Assembly (NCBI RefSeq): GCF_020520425.1
Contig: NC_079492.1
Span: forward strand, 146,103,861-146,167,860
From: Spinacia oleracea
Taxonomy: Eukaryota > Streptophyta > Magnoliopsida > Caryophyllales > Amaranthaceae
Length of the DNA: 64,000 nucleotides
Reading direction: 5' to 3'
Below the pieces are notes generated by a model. It was not told the DNA's origin and ran no database searches. It saw only the letters and a program-made list of their open reading frames with translations. How positions within the stretch are numbered: the stretch's first letter is position 1; each line of letters begins with the position of its first letter. This document shows positions 55,352 to 64,000 of the stretch, in pieces. Both the position numbers and the translations under genes were made by a program.

Positions 55352-56380
55352 ATGAATCAAAATCAAAATCAAACAATGGATGAAATGTGTAAAGAAGTCC
55401 AAGAAGAAGTTGAAAAGTTAGTGAAATGTCTTCCTAAGGTTACTCAAAGAGGCTCTTCCTTTGAAATGATAAAGTATCAGGATTCCTGGTATTTCATTAC
55501 AGGTAATTTGTTCAGAAATGTTGTTACCTTTCAAAAACACTTTGTTGCTAAACATACCGATATTATCATTACTAGCCTTCCCAAAACCGGCTCAACTTGG
55601 TTAAAATCTCTACTCTTTGCGGTCGTTAATCGCGCAAATCATCCCATTAATCAAAGCCCTTTACTCACTTGCCATCCACAAGAGCTTGTTTATAGCTTAG
55701 AGACCGATGTATATAGTGAAGCGTTTCCTTATCCTCGCCCACACCATCTTAACGAGGTTAAGCCACCTAGGCTTCTTAGCACCCATGTCCCTTACACATC
55801 TCTTCCTGAATCTATCAAGACTTCTGAGTGTCGCCTTTTATATATATGTCGAAACCCTTTAGATACGCTCGTTTCAAGCTATTACTTTTTCCAAGAGTAT
55901 ATGAAAAAATTTCAAGAGAAAAAACAAGATTTTGCGACAAAACGTAGTCTTGGTGATACCTTTGAGGATTTTTGCAATGGGAAAAGCTTATTTGGGCCTT
56001 TCTTTGAACATGTTCTTGGGTATTGGAACATGAGTTTAGAGCGACCTGATAAGGTGTTGTTCCTCAAGTACGAGGACTTGAAAAATGATCCTGAACTTCA
56101 TTTGAAGAGGTTGGCGGAATTTATAGGTATGTCCTTCTCACCTAAAGAGGAAAATGAAGGTGTCATAAAACAAATTGTAGAGTTGTGTTGTATTAAGACT
56201 ATGAAGGAGGTTAATAAGAGTGGTGTTATTAACAAGTTCTTTGAGAAGAAGAGTTACTTTAGGAAAGGCGAGGTTGGGGATTGGACCAATCATCTTACAC
56301 CTTCGATGGTCGAGAGGATGAATAAACTCATGGAAGCAAAGCTTGAAGGATCTGGTTTATCTTTCAAATTGCTTTCTTAA
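55352..56380 (+). CDS. SOT7: cytosolic sulfotransferase, intact motifs
   Basis: Intronless gene. The first ATG (55352) gives 342 residues starting MNQNQNQT. The PAPS loop PKTGSTW is at 77-83 (Ser for Thr at the fifth position, a conservative change common in the family), the catalytic His145 is in STHVPY, and ICRNPLDTLVS and FRKGEVGDW are both intact. Residues from about EFIGMSFSPKEENEGV to the RKG motif are nearly identical in DNA to the pseudogene SOT2, while the N-terminal half is clearly different, which suggests gene conversion. It appears functional. By its motifs it joins the SOT2/SOT4 sub-clade, but its promoter module is shared with SOT1. Confidence 0.94.
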   Translation: MNQNQNQTMDEMCKEVQEEVEKLVKCLPKVTQRGSSFEMIKYQDSWYFITGNLFRNVVTFQKHFVAKHTDIIITSLPKTGSTWLKSLLFAVVNRANHPINQSPLLTCHPQELVYSLETDVYSEAFPYPRPHHLNEVKPPRLLSTHVPYTSLPESIKTSECRLLYICRNPLDTLVSSYYFFQEYMKKFQEKKQDFATKRSLGDTFEDFCNGKSLFGPFFEHVLGYWNMSLERPDKVLFLKYEDLKNDPELHLKRLAEFIGMSFSPKEENEGVIKQIVELCCIKTMKEVNKSGVINKFFEKKSYFRKGEVGDWTNHLTPSMVERMNKLMEAKLEGSGLSFKLLS

Positions 56381-56660
56381 TTAATAAACTAATACTACTA
56401 TGCATGTATGGTACGTGCGTGTTCATGTTGTAGATCGATCAATTAGCTACGTATCCGTACTTACGTTGTATCTTAATTTGAATAATCATGCATTGTAGTT
56501 TTGATTGGAAGTGTATTATACGTGTTCATGTTGTAGATCAACAACTACTAATTTTAATAACGCAAACCATAACGCACGCAACATATGAATGGTAGTGAAG
56601 GATGAACTATTCTATTATGGAATATGGATGGTCTAGGTAATTAGATTCTTGTTTGGACCT
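56381..56660. other. SOT7 3' flank
   Basis: AT-rich, with GTGTTCATGTTGTAGATC twice (56418, 56522). No gene. Confidence 0.45.
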
Positions 56661-56764
56661 GAGAGTGATGGATAGCTCAGTTGGTTAGAGCTTCCATCTC
56701 GGTTCCAGGTGATCCTGGGATCGATTCTCATCCCCGCCCTTGTGGCTCACCAAAAAAAAAAAGG
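56661..56764 (+). mobile_element. short tRNA-derived SINE, copy 2
   Basis: About 104 bp with intact box A (TAGCTCAGTTGGTTAGAGC), box B (GATCGATTCTC) and a pure A tail. A perfect 15-bp duplication TTCTTGTTTGGACCT flanks it (56646-56660, 56765-56779), so the insertion is recent. Confidence 0.9.
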
Positions 56765-56779
56765 TTCTTGTTTGGACCT

Positions 56780-57693
56780 TATATACTTTAATTGCTTCGG
56801 TGCTTTATATCTTCTAGCCGGTAACCAATTTGTGATATTACCTCTCAATAATTAATTTACTAATGATAGATGACCCTATCAATATCTTCTAGGGGACTGA
56901 AATCTATCCCTCGTAACTCTTCTCAGATCCGAATTTACTCTAAAGGTGAAGCGGGTGTCAATGTCTTTACTTAGTGATTAAGACTGATGATCAATGGCGG
57001 ATTCAGAATAATATATTAATGGGCGTAAAAAATAAAAAGATAATAACTTGTGACAACAATTGACAGCGCATAAAACCATACATAACACTTTATATTATTG
57101 GTAGTGACGGATGGACTACACTATAATGCATGGACTATGTAATTGATTTAGCATGTTAATTAATAACGTATGTAGGCCGTGGGTTGAATAAAGAAAGAAG
57201 ATGAGATTGTATATTTGTATCTACGCCCCTTTACCTTGGGCTAGCTTATTACTTTGTTTCTAATGGTTCAAGCTCGTTTGGTGATTAGTCGGTATCCAAT
57301 CTTGTAACATTGAACTAGAGCGGTCAAAAAGGTTAATCGAATCGGGTCTGGTCATCTTATGTCTCGGGTTATAATATGGTTGGGTCATCGGGTCATTTTC
57401 TCATCTGGGTACAGGTTGAGTTCAGGTCGGGTTCGATCAGGTTAATTATTTGTCGGCTCATGTTGGGTTATTTTTTCATTTCGGTACAGTACGGGTCGGG
57501 TCTCTTTCTAGTCGGGTACAATTTCGGTTTTGGGTCTTAACGAGTCGGGTTTGAGTCAGACTTGTAGCAGTTAATTTCGGGTTTGGGTCAAGTTCGGATC
57601 GAATAATTATCGGGTCTGTTAAAATTCAGGTCGATCGATTTCACTATCGGACACGGGTTAAGACCGGATCCGATAACTATCAGGTCTAGTTAT
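56780..57693. other. gene-free stretch: LTR-fossil piece and GGGTCGGGTT repeats
   Basis: 57265-57315 matches the LTR fossil at 40440-40495. From about 57315 to 57690 the DNA is a degenerate GGGTCGGGTT-type repeat like the hAT MITE interiors. A TGGCGGATTCAG at 56996 may be a decayed MITE end. Confidence 0.5.
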
Positions 57694-58240
57694 TGAGTGG
57701 GTGGATGTAAGGAAAAAATTGAGTGGGTGGATGTAAGGAAAAAAACGAATAAAATTAGTTATTCAGTGGGTGGATGTAAGGAAAAAAACGAATAAAATTA
57801 GAAAAATTGAGTGAAAAATTGTAAATGTTATGAGATAAGAATAGTAAAATGTAAAGAAAACTATGAAACGGACTATAACAGAAAGGGTAAATATAATTCT
57901 GAAAACGGAGTTACATATTACAAAATGGATAAATCGGAAAGTGTAACAGATATTACGTACGTAAAATTTATATAAAAACTTATATGACGCGGCCGTATAT
58001 ATAGACCAACTTGGTACAAATAGTTATTAAAACAAATTACTCCGTAATGCATGGTGACATCAAAGATCTTACTGTGAAGAAGTCTCAAAGACCTATCCTA
58101 AAAGTGATAATGTATTACGCCGAGTTAATTGCTACTACGTATGTGTTACGTTTGTCTAAATCAACACTTTTAATAAGTATTACACGTCATGTAATCATCT
58201 TTCTAATCAAGTTGAATCATCGTGGGAACCCACTTTCATA
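57694..58240. repeat. ghost of a SOT5-like promoter flank
   Basis: Matches 46240-46700 (for example AAATCGGAAAGTGTAACAGA and CCTAAAAGTGATAATGTATTA) in the same orientation but no SOT coding region lies beside it. The left part has three tandem copies of GAGTGGGTGGATGTAAGGAA (57694-57800). Confidence 0.75.
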
Positions 58241-58647
58241 CATGGGTGTTCATAAAAAACTGTAATCCTGAACCATACCGAAAATTAACATTGGAGATTT
58301 TTTTTTTTCCGAATGAACCACGAAGCGTTACAAATTACATGCGAAACCATGCAATAAAAGTCTTTGAACCATACGCGGAATAGAGAGTTCCATTGCTCTT
58401 GAAGTAGAATAAGGCAAAATCATGCAATAAAAAGTCTTTGAATCTAATTTACGATAAGAACTTACAAGTGGAGTAATTTACAATATCGAAAGATGATCGT
58501 CATTCACCAATTGAGAATTAAATTTTAGTTACATAAAACTAAGACCAAACCCTAAAAAAGAAATAAAAAAAATCTAAGGGATAGATTCTCTTTAGTTTTG
58601 ATTCTACAAAATAAACAAAAATTACAGTGTGTTTTCCTTTCCACCTT

Positions 58648-59828
58648 CTAAAAACGCAAACATACAGCTTTAGGCAAAGCTTTATGGGAAATAACAGGCA
58701 AAACCCCAAGCTTGCAATCAAACTCGAATAATTGACTAACATTATTATCATCATCTCCATTATAAGATATGATGATATCTTGGATTAGAGATAGTAGAAT
58801 CCGTTCCAGATCTTCACCGTCGGCCCATTCATGGATCTTGGCACTAATAAGCATTGGATTGCTTGAAATCATATCATAAACTGGATAATTCTTCCTTGGC
58901 ATAACATGATCGCCTTCTCTTAGCCTTAATGAAGGGCAATAATCTCCAATTCCATCTCCTAAGTATATGAATTTCTTGGCGTTGTGTTCACTTAATAACC
59001 TTTTTATCACCAAACCCTGCAATTTTATAGAATAATAACAAGTGATTAGACATTAACAACAACAGATTTAATGTGTACTTGTACAAATTTAGATTATATC
59101 AAAAAATCTCCAAATATATTTAATTACCTTGCACATGTTTGGAGGGCAAGGGTTGTTGCATCCATGAGGAGTTTTGGTGAAATCATGAATTGGTAATATC
59201 CTTAATCTCCCTTCTTCATCAATATAACCTGGGTTTGTGTTAATCTCTGTGAAACAATTCTTTAATCCAAGATGATCCAGTACGGTCTCAATGAAGAATG
59301 TATTTGCATCGCTTACAATCCTCAAATCACATCTGCATTCCAAAAAATATAAAATTCTTCATTAACACATACTTGTACATAATACTCCGTATAATGCAAT
59401 AAACGGGATAATGAGTTCATAGAAGATTAGAAAGAGTAATTAATGTTTAAACAAGATAGAGGAATATTAAATTACCCAGCAGCATGGGCAGCTTTAATTG
59501 CCGGAATAACACGAGGATGAATCGGAACTGTTTTCAAAACTCGAGCAATGTCGTCGGTTGTTATTCCTTGTGAGTGCATCTCTTTCATCAATGTGTCCTG
59601 TTTCATCATTAAAAACAGAGATTAATCGCTTGAACCAACAATAACATGATGAAAACAGAGTAAAAGCAGGGGAGAATCAAAGAAACAAACCATCATAGAG
59701 TTCCATGGCATGGTATTAAGAAGCTGATTGTAACGTTCTGTAAAACCCAACTCATCAACTACCCAATTATCGCTATCACATTCGATAATCGTCTTGTCGA
59801 AGTCGAAGACCACCATTATTCCTTCCAT
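58648..59828 (-). CDS. HAD-type phosphatase, PPsPase1/PECP1-like (phosphate-starvation family)
   Basis: Four exons: 59828-59691, 59597-59476, 59332-59128 and 59016-58648, with GT-AG introns. Joined they give 277 residues. HAD motif I is VVFDFDKTIIE (nucleophile Asp9, acid Asp11), motif II is LRIVSDAN (Ser), a motif III Lys region follows, and motif IV is YLGDGIGDYCPS. This is the plant PHOSPHO1-like group (Arabidopsis PPsPase1/PS2 and PECP1), cytosolic Mg-dependent phosphatases that act on pyrophosphate, phosphocholine/phosphoethanolamine or thiamine monophosphate and are strongly induced by phosphate starvation. I cannot choose between these substrates. The tail after SLIQDI carries an acidic NGDDDNN run. 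The promoter has three P1BS-type motifs, in keeping with phosphate control. Confidence 0.92.
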
Positions 59829-59837
59829 TGCTGAAGA

Positions 59838-60350
59838 AAACTACTCGTACTAGGTTGAAGAAGTTCAGAAACTTTGATGGGATTTTTGGTCTATTAATTC
59901 TTGGCTTTGTGTATTAACCTGGAGGATTAGTAGTCAGGTATTTATAGTTTAAAGTTTGAAGGATCTGAATTTAGGTGAGAATAGAATCTATAGAATTAAG
60001 GAAATAGTTAGGTAATTAGTTAAATGTGTAATTTGAAGATGAATACAATGCGCGGGAATCTTAGGGAATATGCTTTTCTTGTAAGGCAGAAAATTACTAG
60101 GATAAGAAAACCATAAACTTTGATGGGATATTTGCTGTTCTAATTCTTGGTTTTGTGTATTAAGCTAGAGGATTAGTGGTGAAGTATTTGTAGCTTGAAA
60201 GGGTTAGTAAGGAATATACTGTAGAATCTTCTGTTACGAAAGAATTATCCCAGTAAAGGATCTGAATTTAGGTAATTAATTAAAAGTGTAATTTGAACAC
60301 AAGTAAAATGCGCGGGAATCTTATAGAATATGCTTTTCTTGCACGGAAGA
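59838..60350 (-). promoter_or_regulatory. tandemly duplicated phosphatase promoter with P1BS motifs
   Basis: A ~240-bp unit (from AAACTTTGATGGGAT to ATGCGCGGGAATCTTA.GGAATATGCTTTTCTTG) occurs at about 59870-60105 and 60115-60350. P1BS-type (GNATATNC) motifs: GAATATGC at 60066-60073 and 60316-60323, and GAATATAC at 60212-60219. The TATA box CTATAAATA is at about 59940-59948 (minus strand). PHR1-type factors bind this motif in known phosphate-starvation genes. Confidence 0.75.
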
Positions 60351-60460
60351 AATCCTAGTTTGAGTAAAATTATAACAGCATTTTGAGAGGACAATCCTAA
60401 GCTTTGTTCTTTGGAATATTGATCGAGATTCTTCTTATAGCTTTTAAGGGTTTTATAGTT

Positions 60461-60504
60461 GTCTAAGAAGAAGTTGAAAAATTAGTGCAATGTCTTTCAA
60501 AGGA
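60461..60504 (+). pseudogene. tiny sulfotransferase N-terminal relic
   Basis: After a TAA codon, about 14 codons read EEVEKLVQCLSKD, matching SOT7 residues around EEVEKLVKCLPK, and the DNA matches 55399-55440 closely. It lies between the phosphatase promoter and the IPK1 3' end, outside the present array. Confidence 0.7.
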
Positions 60505-60775
60505 CGAGTAACACTGATTCAGCATAGCCAATAGCGTAGCCATAAAAACGAGTAACTAAAATGTTCACCTACAACGAATAGACAACTATTGTCATATATA
60601 GTCTTAAATTATAAATACGAGCATGTCTAATATTAACATTTACTTAAAGATTGAACGAGGTTATAGCTGCTTTACCGGACAATTTGGCAAGTAATGTCAC
60701 GGTTTGAATCTAACTGTGCAATCCTCCACAATCTCTACCAAGAAAAACCATTTATTAAGAAAGTCATATTCAATC

Positions 60776-63700
60776 TCAATTTCCAGCTTCATACCCCTCA
60801 ATAGTTCCCTTATTTGCAGCTCCACGTTCTAATTTGAGCTTCTGTTTGTAACAGTTGACTATCTTCTGATCCAGTTCATAGTAAACTTCCATTTTATTCA
60901 GGGGTTTCATATCAAGGTCGATAAAAAATGCCTGCAACAGTGCATAGAACATAAGACCATCAGAGAGAAAAAAATTTAAGAATTCATACTAGCCCAAAAC
61001 ATTATATTGAATGACGGAACGACTATACATAAAACACAATCTAGAGAACATCACAACCCACAAAGTCACAAGGAACTGATTAAAGATAATAACTTAGTTC
61101 AGATGTCATAAATTCTCAAATTTCTTAACATCTTCATGAAACCCAGAAAACTGCTGAAACTTTGTCTACTTAGCTTGAATATGGGTACACGGTCATATGG
61201 CCTTTTTCTTGTGACATTAGACAACTGAAATGAACAATTTTAAGGAAAAACAGATCAGAAAAGATGTTTACCTTGACATCGAACCGTTGCTTTGTTGAGT
61301 CCAGATATATGGTTCTATAATGGGATTCTGGATGATCATCTTCCCTTGGACGGAAACTAATCATCAAACTACAGTCCTTGGCTGTTGCAGCTATCAAGTA
61401 GTCCCTTACAATCTTCAGACTTTCATCTACAGGAATGGAATGTAGAGAGCTGTATTTTCCAAATTGCTGGTTTTCACCGGAATTTCTACATAACTTGCAA
61501 GGCTGGGAAACAATATCATAATAAGCATGAATTGCTCCTTCTATATCAATTTTGTCAAGCTTTTGGACTTCAAGTAGCCTGTCTAGTACACCTAATTTGA
61601 GTATTGCCTCTCCTACAAGATGCACAAACCTCCTTGTATGCATACCATTTTCTTCATGTATAAAAGATTTTAGGTGATCTTCAAATGCTTCAATTTCGAC
61701 AAATTTCATGCCCCCAAGGTCTCCATAAATTAAGGAACCATTTAGAAAAACCCGCAGATTATTCTGCGGAGTTGCAATGAGAGCCTTAAGTGCTTCATGT
61801 ATTTGATCCTTTGATCCGGAGAATAAATCCAATGGATCATACTCACTCAACTGTTGTATCTGATAAACAGACAGAACCATGTCTTAGGAAAAATAGAAAT
61901 ACCAAATGATTAGCATCAAAGTCGAATCAGGTAGAACGTAATGGCATTTATCTGTTGGCACATTGCATAAGCAAAAGACTCACAAGTTGATTAAATGATA
62001 GTATCTCTTTTGAAAAAGAATATGTCAATCGATAACTGACAGCTACCTTGAGTTGTTGCAATTTGAGGACTTGGTGCATTTTGAAACGAGTTACATTCTT
62101 CTTGATGGTATTTTCATCAGTTATAAAGCTTGAAGATGGAAGAAATCCACACTTGGGCTGCCCATGGGAGACAAAGGAAGTAACAATAAGACCAACTGAA
62201 TCGAAGTTATACTTATATGGGTCTATTAATTGAGAATGGTTTCTAATTTATGCCGTTAAAAAAAAAGAGAATTATGTCATATAATAACGAGACCACCTTA
62301 ATCTCCACGGATATGCATGGTGCTCCTTCAGATATGCCTGCAAGAAGACCAAACAGCACGATTAAGAAGTTATCTTGAAGTAAGCAATGATTCATCCTTT
62401 TCTTCAAAATATTTGTTGAGCACATGGTTTTCTACTTCTCTTTACAGAAAGTAAGTATTAAGCATTTGCAAAGACAAAGGTCAGTTAATGTTTCCGAACT
62501 AGAAGAAGAAAAAGGATTTATTATATCTAAACCCTAGCAGGTTATAACACACTATCTATTTTCAATTACTGATACTGTATCTAAATCTTTCCAAATGTTT
62601 TAACGAAGATTTAAGTTACTTGGGTGAATCGTGTTCTGAATTTCTGATACTCTGTAACATATAAAGTCGTCTTTTCTTCTCTGGAAGTGAAAGAACAATT
62701 GATCATGTAGTTTAACCTTGGGGGAATACTGAATGATCTGACATTAGCATCACAGAATCAGCATAACAATCAACTTTGGCAGCATTAACTCTCCAACCAG
62801 GACGCTGGGAGAGAGTATTTCTTTCAACTGACTCCAGAAATCCCCTTGACACAAGTATCCGCACCTGCAAGTTTGATAGAAGCCAATAATGTCCAAAGAG
62901 TGATACTAGTTGACCAAAGGTGATGCACAGGTGTATATTGCACTTTTTCTCAAGATATCCACAAAACTAAATCCCAAAATATTTGTCATGCTTGAGTAGG
63001 AATTAAGGTGATGGTGGACCAAAAGCATAAATTATGACAAAGGGAAACTACATAATCACACCCTCTACAACTAATTTGAATACTCCCTCTTGTTTTACAC
63101 TTGTTTCTAGGAATGTTAGTGGGTGCAAGAAAAAGGTGGATAAAGCAAGAGAGAGTGAGTAGAAAGGTGTAATTACTGTGGGGTACAGAGGCTAAGATGG
63201 TAAAAAGTGCTTGCCAAAAACAGAATAAAGTAGAAGTAGAATGAAAAGAAAAAAAAATGAAAGAAAAAAACAGAGGGAGTATATAACTATAAAGAAGACG
63301 GATTTGGGACATAAATTAACAAAAGGCCTCATGTTTTTAATACAAATAGGAAAATGATGGGGAAAATGAACCATAGACGGCCAGTCAATTTTAAGCACTC
63401 CTCTGCATAACCAGAAACCCCTAGCTAAATTGAGGTACTTTTAACAGTTTACAACAAACTTCAGCTCTGCCCCCCTACACAGTCACATAACAGACTACAT
63501 CCTTTCCTTCCTCGTCTAATTCTTCATATGCTTGAGAACAAGCGCAAGTCTAACTCTAAGATACTCACAGCGTCATAATGACTATACACATTACAAACCA
63601 CACAATCCAAGCATAAAACCAAACATATAATCTCAGTGACAACATTAGTTATGGCCTTTATTTAAGCAATTTCAACAACTTCAGTAGTAAGACACCGTTT

Positions 63701-63974
63701 GATCTGACAAACATAGCATAGACAAACTAAAACTACAATAATTGTCCGAGTAATCAACATACCAACATACCCCAGGATCGACAAACTCTGATCCTAACAG
63801 AGGGATCATCACACATTGCACATACATCTGCTCCGCAATCTCCCTGTTTGGGGATGTAACAATAGACCCAGCATCTTTCCATAAGATGCATTCATGCTTG
63901 GACAAAGCTGAGCGTTCGGTCTCTTCTATCGACCCATTCCTCACAACTTTCTGCACCCGTATTATTTTCCCACT
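60776..63974 (-). CDS. IPK1: inositol-pentakisphosphate 2-kinase (IPK1), 5' end beyond the window
   Basis: Six exons visible: 63974-63771, 62864-62717, 62337-62297, 62157-62047, 61859-61272 and 60931-60776 (stop TGA). All join in frame with GT-AG introns. About 415 residues are covered. The first ~35 residues lie beyond the right edge, and the start of the first listed exon (AG at 63975) is my choice. Signature blocks: GKIIRVQK, LWKD...SPNREIAEQ.YV, CISVEIK-PKCGFLPSS spanning the third and fourth listed exons, EYDPLDLFSGSKD and FFIDLDMKPLNKME. IPK1 phosphorylates Ins(1,3,4,5,6)P5 at position 2 to make phytate (InsP6), needed for storage phosphate and for phosphate signalling. The ~900-bp intron at 62865-63770 contains a Stowaway MITE. 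Confidence 0.93.
63083..63279. mobile_element. Stowaway MITE in an IPK1 intron
   Basis: Ends CTCCCTCTTGTTTTACAC and an inverse ending CAGAGGGAG, with TA on both sides. Confidence 0.72.
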
Positions 63975-64000
63975 CTGCGCAGTGTGGAAAGTGATCAGTA

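Overview
This window is plant nuclear DNA: AT-rich, with GT-AG introns, TATA-box promoters, plant gene families and dense plant transposons. The SINE types and the many TACGGAGTA-rich Stowaway MITEs suggest a Caryophyllales genome, probably Amaranthaceae/Chenopodiaceae. That placement is inference.

Layout. 1-8.5 kb holds a germin-like protein gene (minus) and a single-exon RING-H2 E3 ligase gene of ATL type (plus), whose start codons lie in a SINE-like tail. 8.5-16.6 kb is a transposon block. It contains a 4.5-kb CACTA-type element (TSD TCA) carrying a captured piece of the VAC14 gene, several 270-bp CACTA MITEs, a solo LTR fossil and a tiny tRNA-derived SINE. 16.7-56.4 kb is a cluster of cytosolic sulfotransferase (SOT) genes of the flavonol-sulfotransferase-like type. 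SOT1 (+) has a 1.7-kb intron. SOT2 (+) is a frameshifted pseudogene. SOT3, SOT4 and SOT5 are on the minus strand. SOT6 (+) is an almost identical inverted copy of SOT3. A C-terminal SOT fragment lies at 53.4 kb, and SOT7 (+) closes the cluster. A flanking-sequence ghost at 57.7 kb and a coding relic of about 45 bp at 60.46 kb show that the array once reached further right.

The spacers are mostly nested mobile DNA. A hAT-like element (29.2-35.2 kb) holds a 4.6-kb CACTA element, which itself holds a TNP1-like coding piece and a ~161-bp tandem array with a higher-order duplication. Another TIR element (24.45-27.41 kb) carries a captured ribosomal protein L35 fragment and a second nested TIR element. 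Helitrons, 5'-truncated LINEs with clean target-site duplications and many Stowaway MITEs fill the rest.

58.6-64 kb holds two phosphate-related host genes on the minus strand: a four-exon HAD phosphatase of the PPsPase1/PECP1 (PHOSPHO1-like) type, with a tandemly duplicated promoter containing three P1BS-type motifs, and inositol-pentakisphosphate 2-kinase (IPK1), cut at its N-terminus by the window edge.

Functionally, the SOT enzymes should move sulfate from PAPS to hydroxyls of small molecules such as flavonols. Substrates cannot be read from the sequence. Copies differ in PAPS-binding residues, and there is evidence of gene conversion, inverted duplication, a shared promoter module and recombination scars, so the array looks actively evolving. 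No prokaryotic features, CRISPR arrays or conventional tRNA/rRNA genes were seen.
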